Shown here: piece after piece, positions 51,682 through 60,295 of the stretch
Layout of the letters: each line of letters opens with the position of its first letter
Position numbering within the stretch: the stretch's first letter is position 1
Source: Geovibrio thiophilus
GTDB lineage: Bacteria > Chrysiogenota > Deferribacteres > Deferribacterales > Geovibrionaceae
DNA: 64,000 nucleotides
Assembly: GCF_004087915.1 (NCBI RefSeq)
Contig: NZ_CP035108.1
Span: forward strand, 744,001-808,000
Reading direction: 5' to 3'
Position numbers and translations under genes: made by a program
Notes under the pieces: generated by a model
What the model was told of the DNA's origin: nothing
What the model saw: only the letters and a program-made list of their open reading frames with translations
The model's database searches: none

Positions 51682-52743
51682 ATGCTGAGATTTTTTAAGA
51701 CGCCGGAAAAAAGGCTGGGCTCTGCCCCCGGAACACTGCATGAGGAAACGTCGGACTACGGCTTTTCCGCCGCCTGCACAAGCTACTGTGAGGATGTTTT
51801 TGAGCACGCCTCCTGCGATACTGTGGAGGCATGCTTGGAAGCGATAGGGCGGGAGGGCACGATCAACTGGCTGAACGTGACAGGACATGCCACCCATGAG
51901 GTTCTGCGGGAAATAGGACGGAAGCTTGATGTGCATGATCTCGTCCTTGAGGATATTCAGAGCGCCACGCAGCCGCTGAAGTTCGAGGAGTACGACAGCT
52001 TCGTGTTTATCATCGTCAAATCACTTATATATGACCACAACAGAGAGATATTCACCATCGCTGACACAAAGATACTTGTGGGCGAGAACTACGTGATCAC
52101 TTTCAGCGCCGAGCCTGTGCCCATGTATCTGAAGCTTTTCAAGAGACTTTCCCAGAAGAATACCAAGCTGAGGAAGATGGGTATTCCGTATTTTCTCTTC
52201 GCTCTGCTGGACGCCCTGAGTGACGGAAGCTACGAAACGCTGAACCGTATCATCGACACGGTTGAGGAGCTTGAAGAGGTTGTGCAGGAAAACTTTCAGG
52301 AGTTTGACGTTACGGAGATCTACCGCATCAAGCAGATCATGGGACACGCCAAGCGTTCCCTGTGGCGTTATATGGAGATAATAAACAGCATTAAGGTCAG
52401 CGACTATCTGGATATTCCTGATGAGGTGATGCCTTACTACAAAGATCTTGAGGATCACTATAAGCACATGCGCGACATAGTGGAATCGGTGCATTCCGCC
52501 GCTACTGACATGTTCAATCTCTATGTGTCTCTCAACGGACAGCAGATGAACGAGGTGATGAAGGTTCTCACAGTATTCTCCGCAATATTCATCCCGCTGA
52601 CATTCATCGCCGGTGTTTACGGCATGAACTTTCAGCATATGCCGGAGCTTGCCAAGCCTTGGGGCTACCCCGCCGTGCTGGTGCTTATGGCTGGTGTCGT
52701 CTGCGCCATGGTTGTATATTTCCGGCGCAAGCGGTGGTTCTAG
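51682..52743 (+). CDS. corA: CorA-family magnesium/divalent cation channel
   Basis: A 353-residue channel. Long N-terminal cytoplasmic domain (residues ~1-260), a long helix, then two C-terminal membrane helices. The pore signature GMN occurs in FIAGVYGMNFQHMPEL (~residue 312) and the second helix ends with FRRKRWF. CorA takes up Mg2+ (also Co2+ and Ni2+) as a pentamer. The ATG at 51682 follows GGGAGG. Its stop overlaps the convergent mscS-like gene by 4 bases. Confidence 0.95.
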   Translation: MLRFFKTPEKRLGSAPGTLHEETSDYGFSAACTSYCEDVFEHASCDTVEACLEAIGREGTINWLNVTGHATHEVLREIGRKLDVHDLVLEDIQSATQPLKFEEYDSFVFIIVKSLIYDHNREIFTIADTKILVGENYVITFSAEPVPMYLKLFKRLSQKNTKLRKMGIPYFLFALLDALSDGSYETLNRIIDTVEELEEVVQENFQEFDVTEIYRIKQIMGHAKRSLWRYMEIINSIKVSDYLDIPDEVMPYYKDLEDHYKHMRDIVESVHSAATDMFNLYVSLNGQQMNEVMKVLTVFSAIFIPLTFIAGVYGMNFQHMPELAKPWGYPAVLVLMAGVVCAMVVYFRRKRWF

Positions 52744-53540
52744 CTCTGCTCTTTCAGCTTCGTGAGATAAAGGCGTATGATTGCCTGCTCTATCCTGCCT
52801 TTTCTGCGTGACGGCACGGGAACACGTACAAGCAGGTTTATTGTTTCCTTGTCGGGAAACTCTATGGATACTCTCGGCTCCACGGACGGAACCTCAAGAC
52901 CTGCGCTTCTGCTTACTTCCGTCATATATTTCACAGCGCTTTCGAGATACTCGGTGCATACTTCGTTTGCCGCGTCGAGGATAATCTTTTCGGTTTTTTC
53001 CAGATCCTCTTCCCTTTTCAGGGGTATGCTGAAAATGTGCAGCATAAACTCATCAAGATATGTCTCATTGATTACCGGATAGCTCATGAAGAGGCTGTTG
53101 GGCAGAGTAACAGTGCGTCCGGTATACTGGTGAGTCGAGCTGATCTCCAGAAGCGTTGTGCTTATGAGGTTGACATCAATGACGTCACCTCTCAGTCCGT
53201 TCACCTCTATTCTGTCCGAGACTCTGAACGGCTGCGTGATGCCTCTTATTATCCCCGAGAGAAAGCAGAGCAGAATCTCCTTTGTGGCTATGACCAAGGC
53301 GACGGCTATTGCGGCGAGTGAGATGGCTATATCACGTATGTGCGAGAGCCAGATTATGCTGACAAGCAGTATAACAGTGAGAAAAAGCATATTGCGGGTA
53401 GTGACGAGAACACGTCTTTTTGCGTCTGCGTTGGGGAAATTATGCCTCTGCACGTAACGCAGAAAAATTAAACGCACGATTACCGCAACAGCGATTACCA
53501 GTGCTGTGCTGACTATTCTCCAGATTATTTCCTGCTGCAT
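52740..53540 (-). CDS. Small-conductance mechanosensitive channel family (MscS-like)
   Basis: A 266-residue protein with three predicted membrane helices (about residues 8-27, 52-70 and 75-100; the last, AAIAVALVIATKEILLCFLSGIIRG, matches the pore-lining TM3) and a soluble C-terminal domain with PFRVSDRIEVNGLRGDVIDVNLISTTL, the MscS beta-domain signature. It opens under membrane tension to release solutes. Some MscS-like proteins are selective for small ions or serve as adaptors. The ATG at 53540 is used; the gene is convergent with corA. Confidence 0.92.
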   Translation of the reverse strand: MQQEIIWRIVSTALVIAVAVIVRLIFLRYVQRHNFPNADAKRRVLVTTRNMLFLTVILLVSIIWLSHIRDIAISLAAIAVALVIATKEILLCFLSGIIRGITQPFRVSDRIEVNGLRGDVIDVNLISTTLLEISSTHQYTGRTVTLPNSLFMSYPVINETYLDEFMLHIFSIPLKREEDLEKTEKIILDAANEVCTEYLESAVKYMTEVSRSAGLEVPSVEPRVSIEFPDKETINLLVRVPVPSRRKGRIEQAIIRLYLTKLKEQS

Positions 53541-53659
53541 TTTTCAAAAAACCTCTTTACGTTACCGCTGCTTCGAGTATAAAGCAGTTCATACGGAAAA
53601 TAAAACTAATGAAGCATCCCTGCGGAAAAAGCAAGAGGTTTCGTGAGGAGAAACAAAGG

Positions 53660-54268
53660 ATGAGATATATAGATCTCACTCATACCATTACCGAAAGCAT
53701 GCCCGTTTACCCGGGTACGGAGAAACCGCTGCTGGAGAAGCTTGAGATAGACGGCTACAGGGAGACTCTTTTTCATATGTTTTCCCATACCGGAACCCAC
53801 ATGGACGCCCCTTATCACGTTTTCAGGGACGGCAGAAAGCTTGAGGATTACTCCATAGAAGAGTTCACCGGAAAAGCGGCAGTGATTGACATTCCGAGGG
53901 GTACAAGGACGATTGAGCCGGACATGCTTACGCCCGCCGAAGGGTTCGGCTTTATTCTCCTGCGTACGGGCTGGGGAGAAAAATGGGGCAGGGACGAGTA
54001 TTTCAGCGGTTTTCCCGTGCTCTCGCTCAAAGCGGCGGAGTATCTGGCGGGTCTCGGGCTCAAGGGTATAGGGTTTGACTGCATCTCAGCGGATGAGGTG
54101 GGTATGAACGAACTGCCTGTGCACAGAATCCTTCTGGGGAGCGGCATGCTTATTATAGAAAACCTTGCCTGTCTGGAAATGCTGCCCGCCGAGGTTGATT
54201 TCACGGCGCTTCCGCTTAAGTATACCGATTCCGACGGATGCAGCGTGCGTGCTTTCGCCTCTTACTGA
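53660..54268 (+). CDS. Cyclase/arylformamidase-family protein
   Basis: A 202-residue metalloenzyme of the kynurenine-formamidase/cyclase family (DUF205-like KynB fold). MRYIDLTHTI at the N-terminus, SHTGTHMDAPYH (metal ligands His and Asp), and FDCISADEVG near the end are typical. It hydrolyses N-formyl or cyclic substrates. The ATG at 53660 has GAGGAG 9 bases upstream. It overlaps by 7 bases the convergent macro-domain gene. The substrate cannot be named without the rest of the pathway. Confidence 0.88.
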   Translation: MRYIDLTHTITESMPVYPGTEKPLLEKLEIDGYRETLFHMFSHTGTHMDAPYHVFRDGRKLEDYSIEEFTGKAAVIDIPRGTRTIEPDMLTPAEGFGFILLRTGWGEKWGRDEYFSGFPVLSLKAAEYLAGLGLKGIGFDCISADEVGMNELPVHRILLGSGMLIIENLACLEMLPAEVDFTALPLKYTDSDGCSVRAFASY

Positions 54269-54696
54269 GTCTGCTTTTCGGTTATCACGAACCTGTCATC
54301 AAATATTTTTTCCAGAACAGGGAGAACATCCGCCTTTTTCAATCCCCCTTTGCCGCAGCCGGGGAGGGGGAGGGTGATGCGCTTGATCCCCCTTCTGTTC
54401 ACCTCTTCCAGAAGCTCAAGTGCGGAGCGCTCCACAAGGCGGAGCTCCGCGTATGAGAGCCACGTTTCCTCAACAGGGAAGCTGAATACCCTGTCACCAA
54501 GATAGTGCACACGGTTCCCGTCTTCGTTCAGGAGCCTGCCCAGCTCGGCGGCTATCTGCGGGAGTTTTGCCGCCACCTCCTTTGCGTTGCCTCTGCCCAT
54601 GTTCGCAGTGCCGTTCTTTTTAACCGTCCCGTTGGTGGTTACGGCTATGTATTCCCGTCCGGCAAGCTCCGTCAGATCATCTCCGCTGAAAAGCAT
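54262..54696 (-). CDS. Macro-domain protein
   Basis: A 144-residue single macro-like domain: YIAVTTNGTVKKNGTANMGRGNAKEVAAKLP (loop with NANG-like features, residues ~15-45) and TLPLPGCGKGGLKKADV (phosphate loop, ~110-126). Macro domains bind ADP-ribose or remove it from proteins and RNA, and some act on ADP-ribose-1''-phosphate. It lies 4 bases from the upstream class I amidotransferase on the same strand and the two probably form an operon. Its biochemical target is not known from sequence. Confidence 0.8.
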   Translation of the reverse strand: MLFSGDDLTELAGREYIAVTTNGTVKKNGTANMGRGNAKEVAAKLPQIAAELGRLLNEDGNRVHYLGDRVFSFPVEETWLSYAELRLVERSALELLEEVNRRGIKRITLPLPGCGKGGLKKADVLPVLEKIFDDRFVITEKQTQ

Positions 54697-54700
54697 CGGC

Positions 54701-55399
54701 TCAGTCCTTTGTGAACATTTCCATGAAGGCAGCCAGAAGAGAGTTTGCCTCAGGTGTTTCCGCTATGAGGCTCATGGTTTTATCGGGTTCCTTCAGCTTG
54801 TGCTTCTGGTGCTCGGCGTACTGCTCCATGATGAAGGAGTCAAATTCGGGGTGAAACTGAACGCCCCACGCGTTTTTGCCGTATCTGAAAGCGTGGAAAG
54901 GCTCGTAGCCGTTCTGCGCAAGTATTACGCAGCCTTCGGGAAGCTTCAGAACCGACTGGGTGTGTGTGGCGTGGGCTATGAATTTTTTAGGCATAGTTTT
55001 AAACAGAGGATCTTTTTTGCCTGCTTCTGTGAGTTCGATTTCCACGGTGCCTATTTCAGGTCCGAAGGGGTGATTATCAACCCTGCCGCCGAGAGCGTGG
55101 GCGAGAAGCTGGTGACCGTAGCAAATGCCCAAGATCGGCACTTCCTTCTCTGCTGCCTTTTTCAGATATGCCGCTGTTTTTTCGCTCCACGGGTGAAGGT
55201 CTGTGACCATCTCATGGGCTCCGGAAATCACTATGCCTTCATAGTCCGAAGGATCGGGAAGCTCGTCCCCGTTCTGAACATCTATAACTTTTACCTGCTT
55301 TCTGAACGCCCCCATGAAACGGATTATCCAGTCGGCAAAGCCGCCGTAATTGTCCTCAAGCTCTCTGAGAGTGCTGCCCATTTTCAGTACAAGGAACAT
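54701..55399 (-). CDS. Class I glutamine amidotransferase-like protein
   Basis: A 232-residue stand-alone GATase1 (GuaA-like glutaminase domain). Nucleophile motif GICYGHQLLAHALGG (Cys about residue 97), VIDVQNGDELPDPSDYEGIVISGAHEMV at the start, and the catalytic His-Glu of QFHPEFD. Without a synthase domain it probably hydrolyses gamma-glutamyl compounds such as gamma-glutamyl-GABA or other peptides. It is 4 bases from the macro gene. The exact substrate is unknown. Confidence 0.88.
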   Translation of the reverse strand: MFLVLKMGSTLRELEDNYGGFADWIIRFMGAFRKQVKVIDVQNGDELPDPSDYEGIVISGAHEMVTDLHPWSEKTAAYLKKAAEKEVPILGICYGHQLLAHALGGRVDNHPFGPEIGTVEIELTEAGKKDPLFKTMPKKFIAHATHTQSVLKLPEGCVILAQNGYEPFHAFRYGKNAWGVQFHPEFDSFIMEQYAEHQKHKLKEPDKTMSLIAETPEANSLLAAFMEMFTKD

Positions 55400-55466
55400 C
55401 TTAACCTCTTAACAAATTTGTTCTTGGGCTAAGAATATACCCTGAGGTTTAAGTCTTCAAGGGCAA

Positions 55467-56111
55467 TCAGCTTATTGTGCCGTGGTAAAAATACGCGCCG
55501 GCGCCTATGGTGAACAGCATGTTGCCCCAGAGGGCGTGTTCAAGGGCTGTCAGCGTGAGAGAACCTGTCCGGGAATATGTGACGGCAAAGATAAGTCCGC
55601 CGAAGAAAGAGAAGACCGGAGCGACCGGATTGCCGTAAAAAAGATGCGCGAGGGAAAAAACAGCAGCGCTGAGGGGAACCAGCGCCTTGTCTCCGAATAG
55701 CTCTCCGTAGCGGCGGAAGAAAAACACCCTGAACATGATCTCCTGCGGCAGGGCGGACAGCATAGGATAAAAGAGCATTACGACTGTCCACATTACAGGC
55801 TTCTCCGAAGGAAAGGCAAACAGGAGCGAGGGCTCGGTCAGCCGGACAAACAGGAATATGAACACAGAGCCTGCGGCGAAAAGAGGAAGAATCCGCAGAA
55901 GCGATATTCTCTGCTCGGGCAGCTTCCATTTGTCTTTCCACCTGAAGCCGCGATCCCTGCCGAGGATGAAGACTGTATAAAGCGTTGCCGCGGCTATGAC
56001 GGGGAGCACAAATCTGCCTGCGTGGCTGTTGAAGCGGAAAATGATCAGAGGCATCAGAACGAAGATTATTATAAACTCAGCGGTAAGCATCAGTTTTCTG
56101 TTCAAGGGCAC
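55467..56111 (-). CDS. CPBP-family intramembrane protease-like protein
   Basis: A 214-residue protein with seven to eight membrane helices. The CPBP core (about residues 120-200) reads SALPQEIMFRVFFFRRYG and FSLAHLFYGNPVAP: motif 1 has QE in place of the usual EE (EExxxR), with the Arg kept, and motif 2 has the HxxxG-type His. This family includes CAAX prenyl proteases and bacteriocin-immunity proteins. The missing first Glu may weaken activity. The gene is followed by a different operon. Function inferred by family only. Confidence 0.75.
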   Translation of the reverse strand: MPLNRKLMLTAEFIIIFVLMPLIIFRFNSHAGRFVLPVIAAATLYTVFILGRDRGFRWKDKWKLPEQRISLLRILPLFAAGSVFIFLFVRLTEPSLLFAFPSEKPVMWTVVMLFYPMLSALPQEIMFRVFFFRRYGELFGDKALVPLSAAVFSLAHLFYGNPVAPVFSFFGGLIFAVTYSRTGSLTLTALEHALWGNMLFTIGAGAYFYHGTIS

Positions 56112-56189
56112 ATCTCCGCATTTTTCAGAGATTATGCACGGAATATGTCAGCGGAAGCTCAGCCGTATTTCAGAAAAATGTCAGAAAGC

Positions 56190-56486
56190 TCATCCTCTGA
56201 GTTTCTTCACTCCGAAAATCTGCATAAGGCTCAGCTCTTCCATGAGATCAATGAGCCTGTCATCGCCGACGTACATACTGATGTGGATTCTGTCCACGTT
56301 TACGAGCTTCATGAGATAGCCGATAACGGAGGAGGTCATGGACAGGGAGTCCGCTATTATGAAGCTTATGCTGTCTGCGCCTCTGTCCACCAAGGACTGA
56401 ACGGTATCCTTTATGGTCATGTAGTTTTCCAGAGTCTTTATGTTGCCCTTGATTTCGATCTGTCTGTCGTGAACGTTTATTTCCAT
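56190..56486 (-). CDS. STAS-domain anti-sigma factor antagonist-like protein
   Basis: A 98-residue STAS protein. DSLSMTSSVIGYLMKLV is the switch helix with a phosphorylatable Ser/Thr (the TSS stretch). STAS partners of PP2C phosphatases release a kinase or sigma factor by partner switching. The ATG at 56486 has GGAG 7 bases upstream, whereas the ATG at 56492 is too close to it. The gene overlaps the 3' end of the REC-PP2C-HATPase gene by 10 bases, so the two are translated as a unit and act as substrate and phosphatase/kinase. Confidence 0.85.
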   Translation of the reverse strand: MEINVHDRQIEIKGNIKTLENYMTIKDTVQSLVDRGADSISFIIADSLSMTSSVIGYLMKLVNVDRIHISMYVGDDRLIDLMEELSLMQIFGVKKLRG

Positions 56487-58147
56487 GCGCATTCTCCGCG
56501 GATTGTTTTATAGATTCTAACTTTATTCCCTTTTTCATTAAAGTAAATATCATCCACTGCCGAGGTCACCATTTTTATTCCGTTTCCGCCGAAGAAGGAT
56601 TTTTTCAGTCTGCGTTTTTTACGGAAATCAAAACCGCGTCCGTTGTCGCTGATTTCAGCGCAGAAAACAAGTGAACCGCCTCTGTTCTCCACACGTGTTC
56701 TTACTTTTATGAATTTATCCGGTGCGGGCTTCGCCTTTTTGAGACACTCGTCGTACACTCCTTCCGTTATGAGCCTTGTCTTCTCCTCAAGTTCAATCTC
56801 AAGGCAGCCGTGCTCAAAAGCGTTCATTACAAGCTCGGTTAGAACACCCGTCATAGACGCTGCGTCATCGTCCGAGAGCCCGCTTCTCTTAAGAGTCTCC
56901 TCCACGCTGTTAATATAGATCATAACATCATGGAAGCCGGGATACACTGATCTTTCCTCCGCATAGCCCCCGACGGAGGAATTGATGTATATAAACGTTA
57001 TATCGTCCTCATAGTCGGTAACCGTACTCTCCAGAAATGTACGCATGTGCATAAAGGGCGGGTTGTCCTTTATGAGATCATACAGCATTTCCTTGTGTTC
57101 CGCAGTGCTTATGAATGTATTTTCCAGAAGTCCGTCAGTGAAAACAGCCAGAGAGAGCATCCCTGTTATGTTTTCTCTGCCTATATTGAAGCTTTCCGTG
57201 GAGGACATGAGAGGCGGGTTGTTGCTTTTTATTTTGCGCAGCCCCTCGGGCATGGAAAAGGAAAGGGAGGGTACGGAGAAGAGGGCGTATTCCATCTCCT
57301 CAAACCCTTCGCTTATGCGGAGAAAGGCGCAGCTTACGATCTCCTCCTCAAGGAGAACCTTCCTGATGTACTCAAGATACCTGCCAATGAGGGTGGAGAG
57401 ACCGGAGCCTTTGCGTTCGTTAAAGCGGTCTATTATGTGGTTAATGAAGGCTATGCTCATGAAGGTGGTTACGGAGGCTGAGATTCCTTTGCCCATGGAA
57501 TCAATGAGGAAAACGAATATGCTTCCGTCGGAGAGTCTTCTGATCGAATATCCGTCGCCGCTGAGGGTGTCCAGCGGCTTGTAGAAGGTATTTATGAAGT
57601 ACGGCTTGCCGGCGTTTTCCTGCATCATGCCCTGAAAGTCGTTTTTGATCAGGTTCAGCTGTTTTTCAAAGGCGTTCTTTTCCTGAAGGGAGTGATAACG
57701 CTCCTGAAAGCGGAGGAGTTCAATATCCTTCCTCCGACTCTCATTCTCAAGCTTTTTTACAAGCACCTTCTGAAAAGAGTCTTCCAGAGCGCGGCGGATG
57801 GTTTTTCTTGTTATGGGCTTCGGCAGAAAGTGGGTTATGCCGCTGTTTAGGGCGCTTATTACCACATCGCTCTCATTATGCCCGGTAACCAGAACCACAG
57901 GGGTATCGGGCTTTTCCTCAAGGATTTCCCTAGCGAGCTCCAGCCCTGTCATCTGCGGCATGTCATGGTCAGTGAAGACCACGTCTATCTCACGGCGGCG
58001 GAACAGCTCAAGCCCTTCTATGCCGTCGGCGGCGGTGAAAACCCTGCCCACCATCGGTTCCAGAACCAGTTCCATAGTCCGCCTGTTGACGGAGTTGTCC
58101 TCTACCACCAGAACATTAAGCTTACCGAGCAGACCCCCCAGAGTCAT
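56477..58147 (-). CDS. Response regulator with PP2C phosphatase and HATPase output
   Basis: A 556-residue protein. REC (residues ~8-125: VVEDNSVNR, DVVFTDHDMPQ phospho-acceptor, VLVTGHN, KPITRK). A coiled linker to ~185, then a SpoIIE/RsbU-type PP2C (~190-395: SGDGYSIRRLSDG, LIDSMGKGISA, AVFTDGLLE). C-terminal HATPase_c (~405-556) has N box ELVMNAFEHG, G1 DNGRGFDF and G2 FFGGNGIKM, like RsbW/SpoIIAB kinases. Thus it could both phosphorylate and dephosphorylate STAS partners under a phosphorelay. It starts 3 bases after the stop of the MCP and overlaps the STAS gene. Signal input is expected from a histidine kinase or CheA. Confidence 0.93.
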   Translation of the reverse strand: MTLGGLLGKLNVLVVEDNSVNRRTMELVLEPMVGRVFTAADGIEGLELFRRREIDVVFTDHDMPQMTGLELAREILEEKPDTPVVLVTGHNESDVVISALNSGITHFLPKPITRKTIRRALEDSFQKVLVKKLENESRRKDIELLRFQERYHSLQEKNAFEKQLNLIKNDFQGMMQENAGKPYFINTFYKPLDTLSGDGYSIRRLSDGSIFVFLIDSMGKGISASVTTFMSIAFINHIIDRFNERKGSGLSTLIGRYLEYIRKVLLEEEIVSCAFLRISEGFEEMEYALFSVPSLSFSMPEGLRKIKSNNPPLMSSTESFNIGRENITGMLSLAVFTDGLLENTFISTAEHKEMLYDLIKDNPPFMHMRTFLESTVTDYEDDITFIYINSSVGGYAEERSVYPGFHDVMIYINSVEETLKRSGLSDDDAASMTGVLTELVMNAFEHGCLEIELEEKTRLITEGVYDECLKKAKPAPDKFIKVRTRVENRGGSLVFCAEISDNGRGFDFRKKRRLKKSFFGGNGIKMVTSAVDDIYFNEKGNKVRIYKTIRGECAWK

Positions 58148-58150
58148 TTA

Positions 58151-60073
58151 TTAAACCTTGAATCTTTTCAGAACCGCAAGCAGACCGCCGGATTTTTCCG
58201 AAAGCATCCTTGCGACCTCCTCAACATTTTCACCGGAGTATTTGTTTTCGGTGGAAAGAGCGGTGAGTCTATGTACTATCTCTATCATTTCCTTGGTTTT
58301 TGTGGCGATGATCGTGTTCATTTTCACCACCTCTGAGGATACTGCCACAGTGTCGCCCAGCTTGCTGCCTGTGGCGTTTGCCTCTCCGATCAGCTCCTTG
58401 GAATCATCGGCGACGGTCACTATCTTTTCGGATATATCGCTTATCTGTCTGTTTGAGTTTTCAACGCCGCTGGTTATCATGCCGATTATCCGATTGATCT
58501 CCACAAGGGATGTCTGGGTGCGCTCCGCAAGTTTGCGTACCTCATCCGCCACAACAGCGAAGCCGCGCCCGTGTTCACCCGCCCTTGCCGCTTCTATGGA
58601 CGCGTTAAGGGCAAGAAGGTTTGTCTGGTCGGCTATGTCACTGATTATTGAGAGAACCTGACGGATCTGCGCCGCCTGTTCTGTGAGGTTTTCCATATCT
58701 TTTGCCAGAGATGCCTGACGCGCGCTTTCCGTGATTATGGTGCTTACCACGTTGTTCAGGTTTGTGACGAATTTATTCAGCATGTTCCGGCTGTCTTCCA
58801 GAACTTCCGTTGTGCTGATGGCGAGCTCCTCTGTTTTATCAAGGTTGGAGGCTATGTTGTTTACGATGTGGCTGTTCTCCTCCGCTAGGCTGGTCATTTC
58901 CTGAATGTTGCTGTACAGGGATTCGGAGGTGGAGGAAAGCTCCTCACTGGCGCTGGCGGTTTCGTTGGCGTTGTCCAGAGAGGTCACCACTGTATTCTGC
59001 ACTTTCTCTATGAAGGCGTCAATGTTGTCGGAGACAAGCTCAAACTCATCCCCGCTTTTGTAGTTTACTCTTCTGGTGAGGTCGCCGTCGCCCACGGCTA
59101 AGTCTTCCGTTGTGGCTATTACCTCTTTCAGGGGCTTAATAATCGCTATGAAGAGGATCACAATCACCACGGACGCTATGAACAGGAACCAGACTATGGT
59201 GTAGAAAAACTGCTGCGATGAAACCTTTTTCGCTCCGGCTATTGCCTGCTGTATGTCCTTAAGGGGAACAGCGGCGACAAAATAGCCCAATGCGCTGTCG
59301 CCGTCGTTTTTTATTTCCTTTGTGATTACAAAGTACGTGTCTGTCGTTGTGTATGATTCCCCTACGGAAAATTCTTTTTTCTGAAGCTCAGATGCAAGGG
59401 CGGAATCGCCGCTGTAGGCGACAGTGTAGCTGCCCAGCTTTTCCCCTTTAGTGTTTGAGGAGTTCAGCAGGATCAGTGTGGACACGCCCATGTCCGCCTT
59501 CATTTCTTCCGCTATTAAGTCGGCGTTTACGGAAAGCTGAAGCGAGCCAACATATTTTCCCGAGTTATCGGTTATGGGGGCTGCGCCCTTGATACAGACT
59601 CCTTCCACTGACTCCTCAAAGCCGCTGAAAGGCGACTTCGACTGTTCAGTCCTTTTCAGGACGTAACCGGCTTCGGGCGCGCCTTCGTTAAAGCCCGCAT
59701 GAGCAAACGGGCTGTTTCCTTCGTCAGTGATCAGGATTTTTATTCCATCGAAGTTTCTGTTATTTTCCAAACGGTAATGTATTTTCCCTATATATTCTCC
59801 GGCGTACTCCCTGTCGCTCATGCTGAGAGAGTTCATTATTTCGGAGTTTGTAGAGAGTACAACCGCATTTGTGAGGACTGTTTCCGAGGCGGATTCCGCA
59901 GTATGCTCAAGAAAACGCCCGATCTCCACAACCTTGGCATTCATTACGTCTTCTTTTACTTTATTCAGTCCTATTATAGAGTAAACGGAATAGACTATCG
60001 CCGCCATTGTTACAATTCCTGCAAGCGGAATGAGGAATTTCATAAAAAGGGACAGCTTTCTGACTTTAGGCAT
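58151..60073 (-). CDS. Methyl-accepting chemotaxis protein, dCache_3-like sensor
   Basis: A 640-residue receptor. First helix at residues ~11-32, periplasmic sensor (~40-295) with double-Cache character (GVCIKGAAPITDNSGKYVGSLQLSVNADLIAEEM), second helix ~305-328, HAMP ~330-385, and the tip [39 protein letters not shown]. The C-terminal end lacks a CheR-binding pentapeptide. The ATG at 60073 follows GGGGGT. It heads an operon with the REC-PP2C-HATPase and STAS genes, so its output may feed the partner switch rather than, or in addition to, the flagellar motor. That link is inference from gene order. Confidence 0.93.
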   Translation of the reverse strand: MPKVRKLSLFMKFLIPLAGIVTMAAIVYSVYSIIGLNKVKEDVMNAKVVEIGRFLEHTAESASETVLTNAVVLSTNSEIMNSLSMSDREYAGEYIGKIHYRLENNRNFDGIKILITDEGNSPFAHAGFNEGAPEAGYVLKRTEQSKSPFSGFEESVEGVCIKGAAPITDNSGKYVGSLQLSVNADLIAEEMKADMGVSTLILLNSSNTKGEKLGSYTVAYSGDSALASELQKKEFSVGESYTTTDTYFVITKEIKNDGDSALGYFVAAVPLKDIQQAIAGAKKVSSQQFFYTIVWFLFIASVVIVILFIAIIKPLKEVIATTEDLAVGDGDLTRRVNYKSGDEFELVSDNIDAFIEKVQNTVVTSLDNANETASASEELSSTSESLYSNIQEMTSLAEENSHIVNNIASNLDKTEELAISTTEVLEDSRNMLNKFVTNLNNVVSTIITESARQASLAKDMENLTEQAAQIRQVLSIISDIADQTNLLALNASIEAARAGEHGRGFAVVADEVRKLAERTQTSLVEINRIIGMITSGVENSNRQISDISEKIVTVADDSKELIGEANATGSKLGDTVAVSSEVVKMNTIIATKTKEMIEIVHRLTALSTENKYSGENVEEVARMLSEKSGGLLAVLKRFKV

Positions 60074-60295
60074 AATAAAACCCCCACACATTCAAACAAT
60101 ATATCAAAAGAAAGCTTCAAACTGTTCAGACAAAAAATTTAACAATTCCAGAATAACTTTATGCGCGATCCGTGTCAAGTGTGTAACTGAGTTGAAATAT
60201 CATAATAAAAATTATTTAAAGCTAATCGGGACAACTGTATAACACCTTTTTATGAACGTTGATGTTCATAAACGCACATAAGTTTTCATTAAACA

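Noticed and set aside
57045-57584. Plus-strand frames opposite the REC-PP2C-HATPase gene
   Set aside because: They have no ribosome binding site or family resemblance, while the minus-strand protein has intact domains.
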